A stretch of DNA of 64,000 nt from Phragmites australis (GCF_958298935.1 NC_084942.1:1495501-1559500), one strand, 5' to 3'; shown: positions 24,701 to 35,281, numbered from the stretch's first letter. Notes: generated by a model from the letters alone, not told the origin. A program made the numbers and translations.

Positions 24701-25636
24701 AGGCACTGACCATGCGCGAGCTGGTGAGGTGGTAGCTGCTTGGCTGAGCTAATGGAGTGAGTTGCTACTGCAAGTGTGCCGGTGTGTGTGTGGCGTGGGT
24801 GATGGCTTGCAGGAGAAGGAAAAGGAGGAGGAGAGCAAATGGCTTTTGCCCGCTCGGTTGCTCCTCTGCTGGGCTCAGTGGAGGAGGGGAGAGAGAGATG
24901 GCGTGCTACATTTTTTTCTACTCCCGTGAGGAAGGATCGGGAGAGCTTGAGGTGGCGGGAGATAAGGATGGGTGATTGCCTCACCTAGTCAAGAAAAACG
25001 ACAGCCGGTCTGACCTGTGTGCTGTCCAGATGAGCGAGTGAGAGAGAGCAAGAGAGAGCAAGAGGTGGCAGCTTTGCTCAAGGTCAAGAATGGCTGCGCC
25101 GACCTGCTCTGCTGTGAAGGAAATATGAGAGAGAGAGCAGAACAGCAACAGAGAAGAAGCTAGATAACTTTTGGTGTTAGTTTGTACTAGTGTATTTATT
25201 TTTCTCATTTGTTTTCTCGAATTTCTCTAGTGGTTCAAAAATCATCATAAAATTCGAGGATCAATTTTACTGGATTCTATAATTTATGTGCAATCCATTT
25301 TAACTCGTGTGACCCAAAAAGTTTGAACCAAATTGAAATTAAAATTCTCTAAAGTGGCAACCTTTTCTAACTTGTGGTAATTTTTATGCCTTCAAAACCA
25401 TCCCCAAAAATTTAGGAAAATTCATTTATATTCTTCACATTGCATGGAATAATTTCTAAAATTGTTTCCAACCCTATGTTATATAGCAATATTTTGAGTC
25501 GCTTAACAATGCACCAAATAACATCGATTTTCATCATTTATGTTTAATTGAAATTGCAAGTTAATAATTGCTCAAAACAATTAAACATGATGCTAATGAT
25601 GCTTAATGACATGCTCAAGCTATTTTGGCTGTCACA
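21737..25636 (-). repeat. 5' LTR of the minus-strand chromovirus, 3.9 kb
   Basis: Bounded by TGTGAGGACC at 21,737 and CTGTCACA at 25,636. It shares the same landmarks, in reverse, as the plus-strand LTR at 12,373-15,747: the 'gagtacgaaggtactcg' block, the TATA-region block near 22,480-22,540 and the 'cttctactgaggacctaagc' block. The section 24,000-25,150 is GC-rich with overlapping open frames on both strands (up to 153 codons) without known domains; it may be LTR expansion or captured sequence. Confidence 0.8.
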
Positions 25637-26483
25637 TGATTCTGCTTTGAAGGTGCACATATACAGACTTGATCATCTGCTGTTGAAACTAACAGACTCT
25701 GTAGAACAGTTTACTTTGGACATCCATTGCTCATAAACCACACAGCCAAAATTTATGAAACTTTTACAGTAGATATATATTTAAGTCCGCTACAACTTTA
25801 TAGTTTCAATTTTTCAGAAAAGAAAATGTTAAGGTCGCCTAACACAGGCCTCAACCACGACTACTTAATCTGAAATCTTTCGAACTCAAGAATCAAACTC
25901 CAACGAGGTTTCTCCACACAAACCCTCTAATCTCCACGACTTAAAACCATAAATAAAACATATAATTGCAAGGAAAAAGTTGAATTTCATCTCGCATTGG
26001 ATTTCCCAAAGACCTAGGGCAGCAAGTTGGGGAGGAGAAACTCCTTCTCTCTCCAATCTTTCACCTCCTCCTTCTCCTTCCCTTTCTTGTCCCGTTTTGC
26101 TATTTCCCCTTGATGGATTGGTGCTGCAGGGGAAGTTCTAGGGCTGGGGCACCATGGGAGAGACAGGGAGGGAGAGAAGAGATATGAAGGGGTGGAAGGA
26201 CGTGGGGGAGAGGGTCGGTAAGGAGGAAGAGCTGGAGGGGGCTAGAGCTTAGGGGGAAAAGGGCTGGGCCTAGGTTGGTCCAGCCTGGACCCAAGTTGGT
26301 ATGGGTGGGAGGTTAGTGTCCTCTTTGGACAGTCCAACAACTATTTTTTCTTCTTCTGTTTTTAAACAATCCCGCAGCACGTACTCGCCTCCCACAATTC
26401 ACCAAACACGGAGGAAACTCTGCGACTTCATCAAAATTTGACAAAAATACAGATTCAACATCTAGGGTATTACACATAGGATA

Positions 26484-28408
26484 CGAAAAAGTCTACATAA
26501 CCCCTGAACTATCGACTGGTGTATACTTAAAATCCTAAACTACAAAAACCAGTTATCGTGGACATTAAATTTTATAAAACCGTTTACTTAAATCCTAGCC
26601 TGGTTTCGGAGGTTGTTTTTGCGTCGTTGGCACTGGTTTCGCCTCGCTGGCATCCTCCAGTGCTCTCTCTCTCTCTCCGGCGAACCGAGGAGGAAGAAGC
26701 AAGTGAGCAAACACCGCATGCCAAGCTTCAGGTCTTCCTTTCCTGCTTGAAGTCCCAGAGCTACAGCCTTCGCTCCGCATTGGCCGTCGCCGGAGTAGCA
26801 GCACCACGTGCGACATGCTGGGGAATCATCTTGAATGACATGGCCGGCGCGACGTGCGAGCTCGGGGTCTAGGCCGCGTAGTAGGCGAGCGTCGGCTGCT
26901 GTTGCATTGGCTTGCTGTCGTTGGCGGAGCAGTGCAGGAGCTCGATGAACGCGGCTCCACCGTCGTTGCCGTTGAAAGCAGGCGTTGTTGACTTGGCGAG
27001 CGGCGGCGGTGGCGCTGTCCCCCGGAATGTTGGCGAGCGAGAGAACATGGCTCTCTCTGGTCTTGGAGGTGCTTATCTTGAAGGCCCGAGAGGCGCACGC
27101 GGCGGTGGCGGAGGCCCCGCGCCATCACCACCTTGTTGTGCCGGTCCTTGTCGCCGCAGGGACATGGGCGGCACGGCATCGGCGCAGCTCGAGGCGGAAG
27201 GGTTCGAGTTGAAGCTCGAGGCGGAAGGGTTCGAGGCGCAGATTCTAGTAGATGGTGAGGGAGAGAGTAATTGGAGAGAGAGGGTACCAAGGGCCAGGTA
27301 TCGGGCTCGGCAGGAGGAAGAAGATGAACAATGCGTGCTCGTCGTCGTAGCTCGGTGAACAACTCGGTGCTTCCTTCCGCCCTGAGCTCTACCTCTACCT
27401 TCCTCACGTTTTGCCCCACTCAATCGCAGGGGCAACGCCCCTTCTTCCTCTATGTTGACGCGCTGCTTCCGTCGTTGGCCCTCACCGGCGCCCAGTCGAC
27501 CTGAGGCATCGCCGGTCAATCCGTCGTGCATGCACGATCTCCAGCACTGCACGAAGCTCCCCGAAGTCCCAAAGGTGAACACGAGTTGCCGAGGTGAGCC
27601 CTCGCCGTGCGCCTGCTTTGACCGCCGTCGCCCGTAGTCGCGCCGCCGCTAGAACCTGTCGTCGGTTAATCGCTCGCTCTTACACCATCTTTGTGTTCCT
27701 AGGAGTCCGCCGGTGAAGCTCGTTGCCGCCGCCGTGCGTCGTGGAGAGCTGCCCTCGACGGCATGCTCTGCTTCGGCAGAACGGGCCCGTTGCCAACGCC
27801 GCGCGCGCTGAGGTGTGCGCAGGAGGAGAGCACGCCGATGAGCTGGGGCCGAGAGCATGGTGTTCCATGACACGAGGTCACGGGAGGCCTGCGCTGCTCC
27901 GCCCCCTCCTCTCCTCCAGTGCGCTCTCTCTCCAGCGAGGTTTGGGGCAAAAATCTGAGCTTTTTGGGGCGGATTTGAGTTGAGCTGTTTGATTTGGTGG
28001 GTTGGTTGTACGATCGGAGTTGATTCAGAGGTGGTGGGATGTCGCCCGACCTCAGCAGCGGTAGAGGACGTGTCGGCGGTGGTGGAGGAGGAGGCGGAGT
28101 TGCGGCCTTAGAGGAGCTACATCTCGGGACCATCTTCACCGGCGGGCTAAATCAAGGCACGCGCGGCCACGTGCTCAACACCTCCGGCGCCACGTTCTCA
28201 ACACCTCTGGCTACATGCGGCCACGGACACTGACATGCGGTCCCAGCGCTAGCGTGGACGCCAGCGTGGCGAAAACCACCTACGAAACGGGATAGGGGGG
28301 TTAATTAAACGGTTTTGCAAAATTCAAGGTCTATAATAGCTGTTTTTTTAGTTCGAGGTCTTAAGTATATACTAATCGATAGTTCAGAGGGTTAGGTAGA
28401 CTTTTTCC
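26484..28408. mobile_element. Mutator-like element with ~105 bp inverted termini (Pack-MULE candidate)
   Basis: The left end (GAAAAAGTCTACATAACCC, CTGAACTATCGACTGG...) matches the reverse complement of the right end (GAAAAAGTCTACCTAACCC, CTGAACTATCGATTAG...) over about 105 bp. Flanking 9-mers are cataggata (26,475-26,483) and cttaggata (28,409-28,417), 8 of 9 identical. Long inverted ends with 9 bp duplications define Mutator-like elements. The core is GC-rich, has long overlapping frames on both strands and no transposase, the usual look of an element carrying pieces of host genes. I do not recognise the source. Confidence 0.85.
26826..27582 (-). other. GC-rich core of the Mutator-like element, possible captured exons
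   Basis: Open frames of 197 codons (26,826-27,419) and 169 codons (27,073-27,582) overlap on the minus strand, with a 148-codon frame opposite at 26,912-27,358. The translations are Arg, Pro and Ser rich without a domain I know. Overlap in several frames argues that at most one is real. The composition contrasts sharply with the AT-rich termini, which supports acquisition from a gene. Confidence 0.3.
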
Positions 28409-28463
28409 CTTAGGATAAAAATTATTAGGAGAAATATCCCAGTCCACAAATAATACTAAGAGG

Positions 28464-30017
28464 ATGTCGTCAAGAGCTTTTTCGAAACTCTCCAGATCCA
28501 AACTCCCTACAGAGGCTAAGGCTTCTAGAGGCATTGAACCTCTTAGGCCACCGCTTCTCGAGTAGGGATGGCAATGGATCTAGAGCGGTCGGGTTGTACC
28601 ACCCCGTACCCGTGTGAAAAAATTATGCCCGCCACAATACCCATACCAGCACACGGGTATGATATTTACCTGTACCCGTACCCGTGCGGGTAACGGGTAC
28701 CCGACGAGTTACCCACACCCGAAAACTCACCCTCAACGATTAGGGGGGGCGACAGAGGGTGAGGCGGCGATGGCAGTAGGGAGGGGTGATGGAGGAGGAG
28801 GAAACGGCGGCGGAAGCCACTGGGAGGGGCGGCGGAAGAGGAGGAGGCGGCGGCAGCCGGGAAGGGTGATGGAGGAGGCAACGTCAGCGGCGGTCGGGAG
28901 GGGCGACAAAAGAGGTGGTGACTGAAAGGGGCAGCAGAGGGGCAGCGGAGGAGGAGGCAGCGGCGGTGGCTATTGGGAGAGTCGACGAAAGAGGAGGAGG
29001 TGGCGGCCGGGAGGGGTGGCAGAAGAGGCAGCGGCGGGGATGGTCGATGGAGGAGGAAGCGGTGGCCGGGAGGGACGACAGAGGGGGCTACGTTCGAGGA
29101 GGGTGATGGAGGAGAAGGCATCGGTGGTGCTCAGGAGGGGCGGCGACCGAGAGAGGCAGCTGGGAGGGGTGGACGACGGGTGAGAGGGGCTTAGAGGCGG
29201 CTGAGAGGGGTGGCCAGGAGGGTGGTGTGGGCTAATCGGGCTAGTTGGGCCTAGGTGGGCCAGATTTGCTAGTGGCGTCGGAGGTTGAGGACCCATGGGT
29301 ACACGGGTACGGGTAGTAGGAGAACGGACCCGTACCCACTCCACCCGATGAGTGACGATTTTCCCCAATAATAGACCCGTAGGTATGAGAAGTGGTCCAT
29401 ACCCGGCCCCTAATGGAGTAATTACCCGTTGGGTTTCGCATTTCGGGGCCCTATTGCCATCTCTAGTCTCGAGATAGGGGAAGAAGCTAGCCTTCGGAGG
29501 GAATATTAGCAAAAGGAGAACATCAAAGGCAATTGGCCTGACACGAAGTGATCGGCAGTTAATGTGGGTACAAGTGGTAGCCACTCTGGCCTCCTGATGC
29601 AAGTGGAGGTCACTCTGACACCTCAGATAGTGCGGCGCCACAATTAACGACTGGCTGGGTACCGCGTCTCTAGGGCCACTTGCACTATTGTATTTGCTAT
29701 AGTAGATAATGTCTTTTGAGTAGGGAATAAAAGTATTCTACCTAGGCCTGGGCTATGCAATTCGGCCGGCCCTAGGTCCCTACGGTGTAGTGATAGCTTG
29801 TATCAGTATCTCCATAAGGGTATACCTATATATTTACACCTAAAATGGCACTATAAATACAGACCCTTGGCCACCAGACCAGGGGACCAATCTTTTTTAC
29901 TATCGACACATTTTTTGTTCTCCCTCCTCTCCACTTCTTCTCCAAGCTTAAATCTCCTCTCTAGAAAAGATTCTTACCGCACTTTGTTTGTAGAAGACAT
30001 CTTCTCTTCCACCAACA
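28464..30017 (+). repeat. LTR of a Tat-like gypsy element, interrupted by a hAT element
   Basis: The right end reads CCACCAACA and is followed directly by a primer-site-like sequence. Upstream there is a good TATA box context, ggcactataaatacagacc, at about 29,844. Sequence on either side of the hAT insertion (to 28,562 and from 29,474) joins smoothly. The left boundary is not established; TGTCGTCAAG at 28,464 is only a candidate start. No second LTR of this type was found in the window. Confidence 0.5.
28563..29465. mobile_element. hAT-type nonautonomous element, 903 bp
   Basis: Ends are TAGGGATGGCAAT and ATTGCCATCTCTA, a 13 bp inverted repeat with one mismatch. Flanking 8-mers are ttctcgag (28,555-28,562) and gtctcgag (29,466-29,473), 7 of 8 identical; 8 bp duplications are the hAT signature. 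Inside the ends are repeated 'acccgtacccg' and 'gggtacgggta' motifs, typical of this grass family. The middle 500 bp is a GGAGG/GGCGG-biased repeat that creates long but meaningless open frames. No transposase is present. Confidence 0.9.
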
Positions 30018-30037
30018 GCGCACCATCCGTGGGGAGG
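30018..30037 (+). promoter_or_regulatory. Primer-binding site of the Tat-like element
   Basis: The sequence gcgcaccatccgtggggagg resembles the GCGCCGTCTGTGGGGA-type primer site common in Tat/Athila-group gypsy elements. It lies immediately after the LTR-like end CCAACA. Several mismatches remain, so the tRNA cannot be named with confidence. Confidence 0.55.
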
Positions 30038-30059
30038 TGAACATAGAAGTACAAGGGGA

Positions 30060-30746
30060 GGTAAGACACCACCAAAGACCACTAAGGCGCTAGCCCAAGT
30101 AGCCGTTTCCATCGCCGCACCCATGCAAACATAAGCATGACAGCCGCTACCGAGCACACCGTGTGCACCCACCAGCTCTGCAGCTGGGCGAAACGGTGAC
30201 CATCCCACCACCGCTGACCCAACAGCTTGGGTTGGCACGGAGGCCCAAGACGGTGTGGAGGCATTCCAACAATGGCGCAGCAAGGACCCCATCGCACCCT
30301 AGGGGGTTACGGTCGAGGCCACGGCCAGATAGGATGCCTTCCAATGGTTCTGGGTGCTCGAGCCCAGGGGCACTCATGCATGGGCCCAGCCCCTAGACGC
30401 CTCCTATGACGATGCCCAAGGCACCTTCGTCGAGCCAGTGTTCTCTGAGAGCCTGGTCGTCCGGCGGTCCCGACGGCCTCCCAGCATGGAAGTAGGCTCC
30501 GAGAGACCACTGGCCTTAGGGGCGCAGATCCCGCCGGCATCCTTGGCACCGATCACAAGCTACGGAACCACGGAAAGGGTACTGGTGCATCTTGCACGGA
30601 CCCAGATATGGCCACAATACAGACGGTTGTCGAACCCTCATAACTTTTTCGGAAGATTACCTCAAGAGGAAGACGGGAAGCCTGGTAAAGGAAAAAAATC
30701 TGATGATAGGAGACCCAGGGGTCGCAAGCCTGCAGTAGGCCGCTAG
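30060..30746 (+). pseudogene. Gag-like remnant of the Tat-like element
   Basis: The position just downstream of the primer site suggests gag. The best frame, 30,354-30,746 (130 codons), has a basic C-terminal stretch (KPGKGKKSDDRRPRGRKP) but no zinc knuckle, and overlapping frames exist on both strands. The sequence then passes without pol genes into the non-coding 3' region near 30,800, so gag and pol have largely been deleted. Function is inferred from location only. Confidence 0.35.
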
Positions 30747-31229
30747 GTGCGCCGTTGGGCCTTACTAACCCCCCTCGGCCCAGTATGCCGCCCTCGGCTC
30801 TACCGTCAACGGTGTAATACCCCAGCGATGAGGAATGAGTCGCGAAAAGACCCTAGCCATAAGCAGAGTCCGGCAAGCCTCCAATGTAGGGGACCCGGCC
30901 TGAGCCTCTGAAGCGGTTGGGGCCCTGACGTGCTTCAGGCTGCGGAGTTCTTCTTGGTCTTCGACCTTACTGTGGAGGCCTCATTTTGGCAAAGGTACGC
31001 CCGCTTATGGCCACCTAGCAATAGCTTACTTAGCTAGTTAGTATTTATACAACAAAGTCAGCGTACTTTTAAAGTAGCTAGCTTTAATTGAAAGTCTCTA
31101 CGACAGATAGCTGCTAGGTAGCAACATGATACCGTAAGACTTAAGTTATACTCTGTTCAACAATAAACAGTAAAACCTAAGTTATATCTACAGTCAAAAC
31201 TTAAGTTATACCTTCGCTGAAATAATTCA

Positions 31230-31480
31230 TAGAGATTAAAAACCTCCCCACCGATGTCTTAGCCTTGGTGACGGGGACATCTTTAAAAAACCTCCCCACC
31301 TATGGCTTAGCCTCGGTTGCGGAGACATCTTAAAAAACCTCCTCACTGATGGATTAGCCTCGGTGGCGGAAACATCTAAAAACCTCCCCACCGATGGCTT
31401 AGCCTCGGTGGTTGCGACATCTTAAAAACCTCCCCCAAAGATTGCATGGCCTCGGTAGCAGAGATACCTTTAAAAAACAT
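31230..31480. repeat. Tandem array A, about 46-48 bp x 5
   Basis: Five imperfect copies of a unit like 'aaaaacctccccaccgatgg' followed by 'cttagcctcggtggcgg' and 'agacatctt'. Copies differ by about 10-25 percent. Arrays of this kind are known in the 3' non-coding region of Tat-group gypsy elements. Confidence 0.8.
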
Positions 31481-31484
31481 TGAA

Positions 31485-31970
31485 AACCCTCTAACAGGTC
31501 ATATGCGAATGCGCCGATGCCATAGAGGTACCAAAAACCCTTTGACAGATCGTAGGCGAAAGCCTCGATGCCGTAGAGGTACCAAAAATCCTTTGACAGG
31601 TCGTAGGCGTAAGTCCTGATGTCGTAGAGGTATAAAGAAACCCTCCGACAGGTTGTAGGGGAAAGCCCCGATGTCGTAGAGGTACCAAGAAACCCTCTGA
31701 TGGGTCGTAGGCAAAAGCCTCGATGCCGTAGAGGAACTGAAAACCCTCCGACAGGTGGTAGGCGTAAGCCCTGATGTCATAGAGGTACTAAAAACCCTCC
31801 GACAGGTCATAGGCATAAGACCCGATGTCGTAGAGGTACAAAGAAACCCTCCGGCGGGTCGAAGGCGTAAGCCCCGATGCTGTAGAAGTGTGGAAAACCC
31901 TTCGCCAAGTTGAAGGCATAGCATCGATGTCATAGAGGCACAGAACCCTCTGGTAACTCGAAGGCGTTGG
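31485..31970. repeat. Tandem array B, about 51 bp x 9
   Basis: Nine or so copies of a unit like 'aaaaccctccgacaggtcg' then 'taggcgtaagccccgatg' then 'tcgtagaggtacc'. The 51 bp period is 17 codons, so a minus-strand frame (31,499-32,068, 189 codons) stays open through it as a 17-residue repeat. This is a by-product of the period, with no sign of selection. Confidence 0.85.
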
Positions 31971-32072
31971 CTGAGTACAAAAGTGGTCGCCTCAGCCTCG
32001 CCATCGGCTTCAGCTCCGACAAAACTTCCACCAGGCCCTGGATGGCCCTGCCTCCGGAACCTCGCCACAGCT

Positions 32073-32725
32073 AAGGACCGAGGGGGTCACGGGCTACCTC
32101 GCTCGGCCTAGCCATCAGCTTCACCTCTAGCAACCGTCACTAAGCCCCGGATGGCCCTACCTCCGGAGCCTCGGTGCGGCTAAGGGCCGAGGGCGTCGTG
32201 GACTACCTCCCTCGGCCTAGCCATCGGCTTCACCTCCGGCAATCGCTGCTGGCCTTCGGATGGCCCTGCCTCCTAAGCCTCGCCATGGCTAAGGGCTGAG
32301 GGGGTCACGAACTGTCTCTCTTGGTGTAGCCATCGTCTTCACCTCAATCATCCGCTGCTGAGCTCCAGATGTCCCTGCCTCCGGAGCCTCACCATGGCTA
32401 AGGGCTGAGGGGGTTGCAGACTGCCTCCCTAGGCCTAACCATCGGCTTCACCTCCGGAAACCACCGCTAGGCTCCGGATGGCCCTGCCTCCAGAGCCTCA
32501 CCACGGCTAAGGGCTGACGGGGTCGTGGACTACCTCCCTCGGCCTAGCCATCGGCTTCACATCCGGCAATCACCGCTGGGCTCCAGATGGATTCCCTACG
32601 GAACCTCGCCACGGCTAAGGGCCAAGGGGGTCACGGACTGTCTCCCTTGGTCTAGCCATCGACTTCACCTCCTCCAATTGCCGTCGGGCTCCGAATAGAT
32701 TGCATTGAGTTAGAAATCTAGAAGA
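32073..32725. repeat. Tandem array C, 109 bp x 6
   Basis: Units start with 'aagggccgag' or close variants at 32,073, 32,182, 32,291, 32,400, 32,509 and 32,617, a strikingly constant 109 bp spacing. A partial copy precedes the array. Each unit contains 'cctcggcctagccatcggc' and 'tccggatggccctgcctcc'. It belongs with arrays A and B to the non-coding 3' part of the Tat-like element. Confidence 0.9.
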
Positions 32726-33379
32726 AATTTGGAGAGGAGTCTGTACTAGCATCGGATAGAAGAATGTTTGTATCAAGCTGGAACCTAGTGGCGGTCAAGG
32801 CTGATGGGGCGCAAACTGCCTTCCCGGACTTGATCATCGGCTTTTCCTCCATCCACCACCACTAGGCTCCGAAACTACCTCGCCTTCATCAAAGAACTCA
32901 TCTCATGGCCCCACTATCAGCTACATTTCCTTCACTAGAAACGACGAGGTCAATATCCCTTGCCAAAGGCATCGGGGTCCAAACCCTCCATACGTCGATG
33001 ATATCTACCTCGGTTATGTTGAGGCCTAAACCTATGTAAGACTTCATCGCTCCAATCACCCCTAAAACACGTGCTAGAGGGCCAAGGAAGGCAAGGCACT
33101 AGAGCTTAGGTGCACACACAGAAAAAAAATGTCTGGCTGCATGCCCGGAGGATCGTCATACACTTCGATTAAAGAAAAAACACACACTAAGTGGACCCAA
33201 GGACTTAGTTGTATTAATAAATTTTACATCCAAAAAATGCTTACATGGTTTCCCGAGTTCCTAGTATCTGTACTACTCAGGACCAAAAGCACTGACAAAG
33301 GATGGGGAAGAAAATTACAAGCCCTAACAGCGGGGCATGAAGCGGCGTATGCGCTTCATCTGCGGCCTACCACTCGGAA

Positions 33380-33826
33380 GCTGATGCAATAGCCAGCCCC
33401 CGTGCTGTCAGAGGACAAGGAAGAAGAGGACTCCTCCATAGCCTTCTCTCCCTCCTCCTTGGCCTTCTTCTTCTCCGCCTAGGCTGCCTCATTCTTCGAT
33501 TCCGCCTTCTCTTCCTTGTCGATCTCCTTCTCCAAAAGATCCTAGTCGACCTCCTCCTCCTCGTCAGAGATATCGATAATCTCAACTGGAGTGACCAATC
33601 AGACTGGATATCAAAATGGAGTTGCAGGGGCCAGCTCTCTCTGCAAGGATGGAAGCACGATGGTTACCGACTCCAACCTTGCAAGTATGCCCACGGGACC
33701 GCTCACCCCCTGAGGAACCACGGCAAGCGGAACTGGCACCGGCACCAGAGGTGCCCCCGCCCCAGTCATGCCAGTCGAAATCATCGACATCTCCAATGAT
33801 GATGATGAGGAGGGCGCTATGATCAA
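33380..33826 (-). pseudogene. Antisense ORF remnant of the Tat-like element
   Basis: Read from 33,826 downward, one frame gives MISTGMTGAGAPLVPVPVP..., then after two stops IIDISDEEEEVD, LLEKEIDKEEKAESKNEAA and AEKKKAKEEGEKAMEESSSS, ending near 33,380. An acidic patch followed by a Lys/Glu coiled-coil-like stretch fits a structured acidic protein; at least four stops break it. Some Tat-lineage elements (for example Grande and RIRE2 types) are known to carry an antisense ORF downstream of pol, and this fits that place and orientation. The function of such ORFs is unknown. Confidence 0.5.
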
Positions 33827-33883
33827 GCCAAAGAAGAATCACTCCCTTAAACAGCAATAAAGGATCAGCTGGGTAGACCCCAA

Positions 33884-33891
33884 CTTTTATA
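33884..33891 (-). promoter_or_regulatory. TATA box upstream of the antisense ORF
   Basis: On the minus strand the sequence reads agcTATAAAAGttgggg, about 60 bp before the first ATG of the antisense frame at 33,826. The distance and the match fit a plant core promoter for the antisense transcript. Transcription is unproven. Confidence 0.45.
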
Positions 33892-34205
33892 GCTGGGCCA
33901 ACCGTTTGTGTATGCCTAGAGAAGGAAACGGAACCACCGCGGGTGCCATCCCACGACCTTCCCAATTATTATTCTGAGGGGTCGTGGCCACATCCCAGTC
34001 AAATCCATGCACACGCGGCAACTCCCTGCGGCAGCGCCCTAATTTTTTGCATACACATCCCATCCCATTTATTATTTGAATCCCTTTCGGCACATGCAAT
34101 GGCAACCGGCACAAGATCCCAGGAGAACCAGTGCATTATGCTGTCAGACGCATTGACATTACCACGCGTCATTAAGTACTTGTGCCAGAAAACTAGGAGA
34201 ATACC

Positions 34206-34910
34206 TTGCCTCTACATACGATCTCCATTATGACGGTTCAAATGGCGAAAAGGCTCACCATCAGAGAAGCTGAAGAGTTTGCTCTGACCGTCGTAGGGCT
34301 TCAAAACGGCCTTCGGCTCCAACGCCTCTACACTAACGAAGATCTCCTCCATTGCTGGAAATCCTCAAGCCAGAAACTAGCCAAATACTTCTTCAGCTCC
34401 ACTTACTCCACGAGAGACAACAAGAAAACCTTAGCTCAAATCACGCACGGAGAACCACTCAAGGGTATGCCATAACAAGCTCTAGCGAAACCTCCGGCTA
34501 CTTGGCCAGGAAAAGGTTCAGGCAAACCTCAACTTCAGGATCCACTTGCGCGAAACTCTCTTGGCTCAGCCACCAACGCTCAATGGCAACAAGCCAACCT
34601 AGCAACACATCAAGATACTATAGGCCACAGCCTTTGTGGAAAACTTAAACAACACCAACACGCATATGGGCCAGGAATAAACTTTGCTTCCTCCTTCCAA
34701 ACAGACGAATCCCCATGTCCAACACGACGGGGTTTGCCAAACGAATACGAGAAAATGCTTCACGAACCGACCAACAACTCCGGGTTGGCCTTATGGGCAC
34801 AAGATTTCAGCACTTCAAATGGATAACATCACAGAATAGATGTAGGAGCACTAACAAAAATGGTAGATTCTTATTCCCAAAGCCAACGAACCACTCCACT
34901 CAGGTTAACC
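34206..34910 (+). pseudogene. Decayed coding sequence of unknown family
   Basis: One plus-strand frame runs from an ATG at 34,206 through a TAA at 34,473 and on to about 34,830, then to about 34,905, with only two or three stops in some 235 codons. It gives mixed, protein-like composition: LTIREAEEFALTVVGLQNG, LYTNEDLLHCWKSSSQKLAK, then after the stop LGSATNAQWQQANLATHQ, FASSFQTDESPCPTRRG and EYEKMLHEPTNNSGLALWA. I do not recognise it. It lies between the antisense ORF and a minus-strand gypsy primer site, on the opposite strand to that element, so it is not that element's gag in the expected orientation. It may be a gag of another element or a captured gene. Confidence 0.35.
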
Positions 34911-35281
34911 TGAGAAAAACTGCTCAAATTGCAATGTAGACTTTTATAACTACAAATAGCAACCACATAAGAAACTGCATCGTCATCTCAAGAACAAAGA
35001 AACGCTTTGAACCAAAAGAAAGAGACACAGTAGTACAAATACTAGGTCCCTCAGGCTAAAAGGAACTCTCAGAACCACAATTGGGTCCTGACCGCATCGT
35101 GACACCACGATCAGCAAAAGAAAACCCTACACCATTCTAATGTTTAGGCTGGAAATGATGTCACTCTGTCTTTTAGGGTAAGGCACACATCAATCCGGCT
35201 CTCCGACATCCTGAGAACGAATAGTTAGGGTAGACGGCATGGGGGCTAATCCATCCCATACCCATAATATTCACACTGTAT

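Larger units (their letters stand above)
19921..25636 (-). mobile_element. Chromovirus deletion derivative, minus strand
   Basis: On the plus strand the outer ends read TGTGAGGAAC at 19,921 and CTGTCACA ending at 25,636, flanked by perfect 5 bp duplications TGATT (19,916-19,920 and 25,637-25,641). From right to left it holds a full 5' LTR, a primer site, a short leader, protease and the first part of reverse transcriptase, then the tail of the 3' LTR. Gag is gone, as are most of pol and the first part of the 3' LTR, so two internal deletions occurred. It was inserted into the older LTR remnant, whose sequence resumes on both sides. Confidence 0.88.
16597..26474 (-). repeat. Long-LTR gypsy remnant split by a nested element (approximate)
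   Basis: The right end reads ...gggtattaca, so on the minus strand it starts TGTAATACCC, a common gypsy LTR start; the block at 39,241-42,516 ends the same way (...cgggtattaca). The two blocks share further landmarks: 'gtgagattNgaaaatctcagcaag' near 17,634 and 39,410, and 'attcacttNcctttacc' near 19,435 and 40,995. The left start at TGAGAGAAACATG is a guess and no target duplication was found. It contains no coding sequence and is interrupted by the element at 19,921-25,636. Confidence 0.4.

Noticed and set aside
24072..24984. Overlapping 120-153 codon frames on both strands in the long LTR
   Set aside because: They lie inside the 5' LTR of the minus-strand chromovirus, are GC-rich and overlap in several frames, with no known domain.
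28970..29641. 223-codon minus-strand open frame
   Set aside because: It runs across the hAT purine-rich core, its terminus and target duplication into the host LTR, so it cannot be a gene.
30810..30830. ggtgtaataccccagcgatg, resembling an LTR start TGTAATACCCC
   Set aside because: No second copy, primer site or purine tract is next to it; the match is short and probably chance or a relic.
31499..32068. 189-codon minus-strand open frame with repeated PLRHRG-like units
   Set aside because: It is produced by a 51 bp tandem repeat whose length is a multiple of three; array C changes period and the frame ends.
31230..32725. Regularly spaced repeats considered as a CRISPR array
   Set aside because: Units are head-to-tail tandem copies without unique spacers, in plant DNA inside a retrotransposon; this is tandem duplication.
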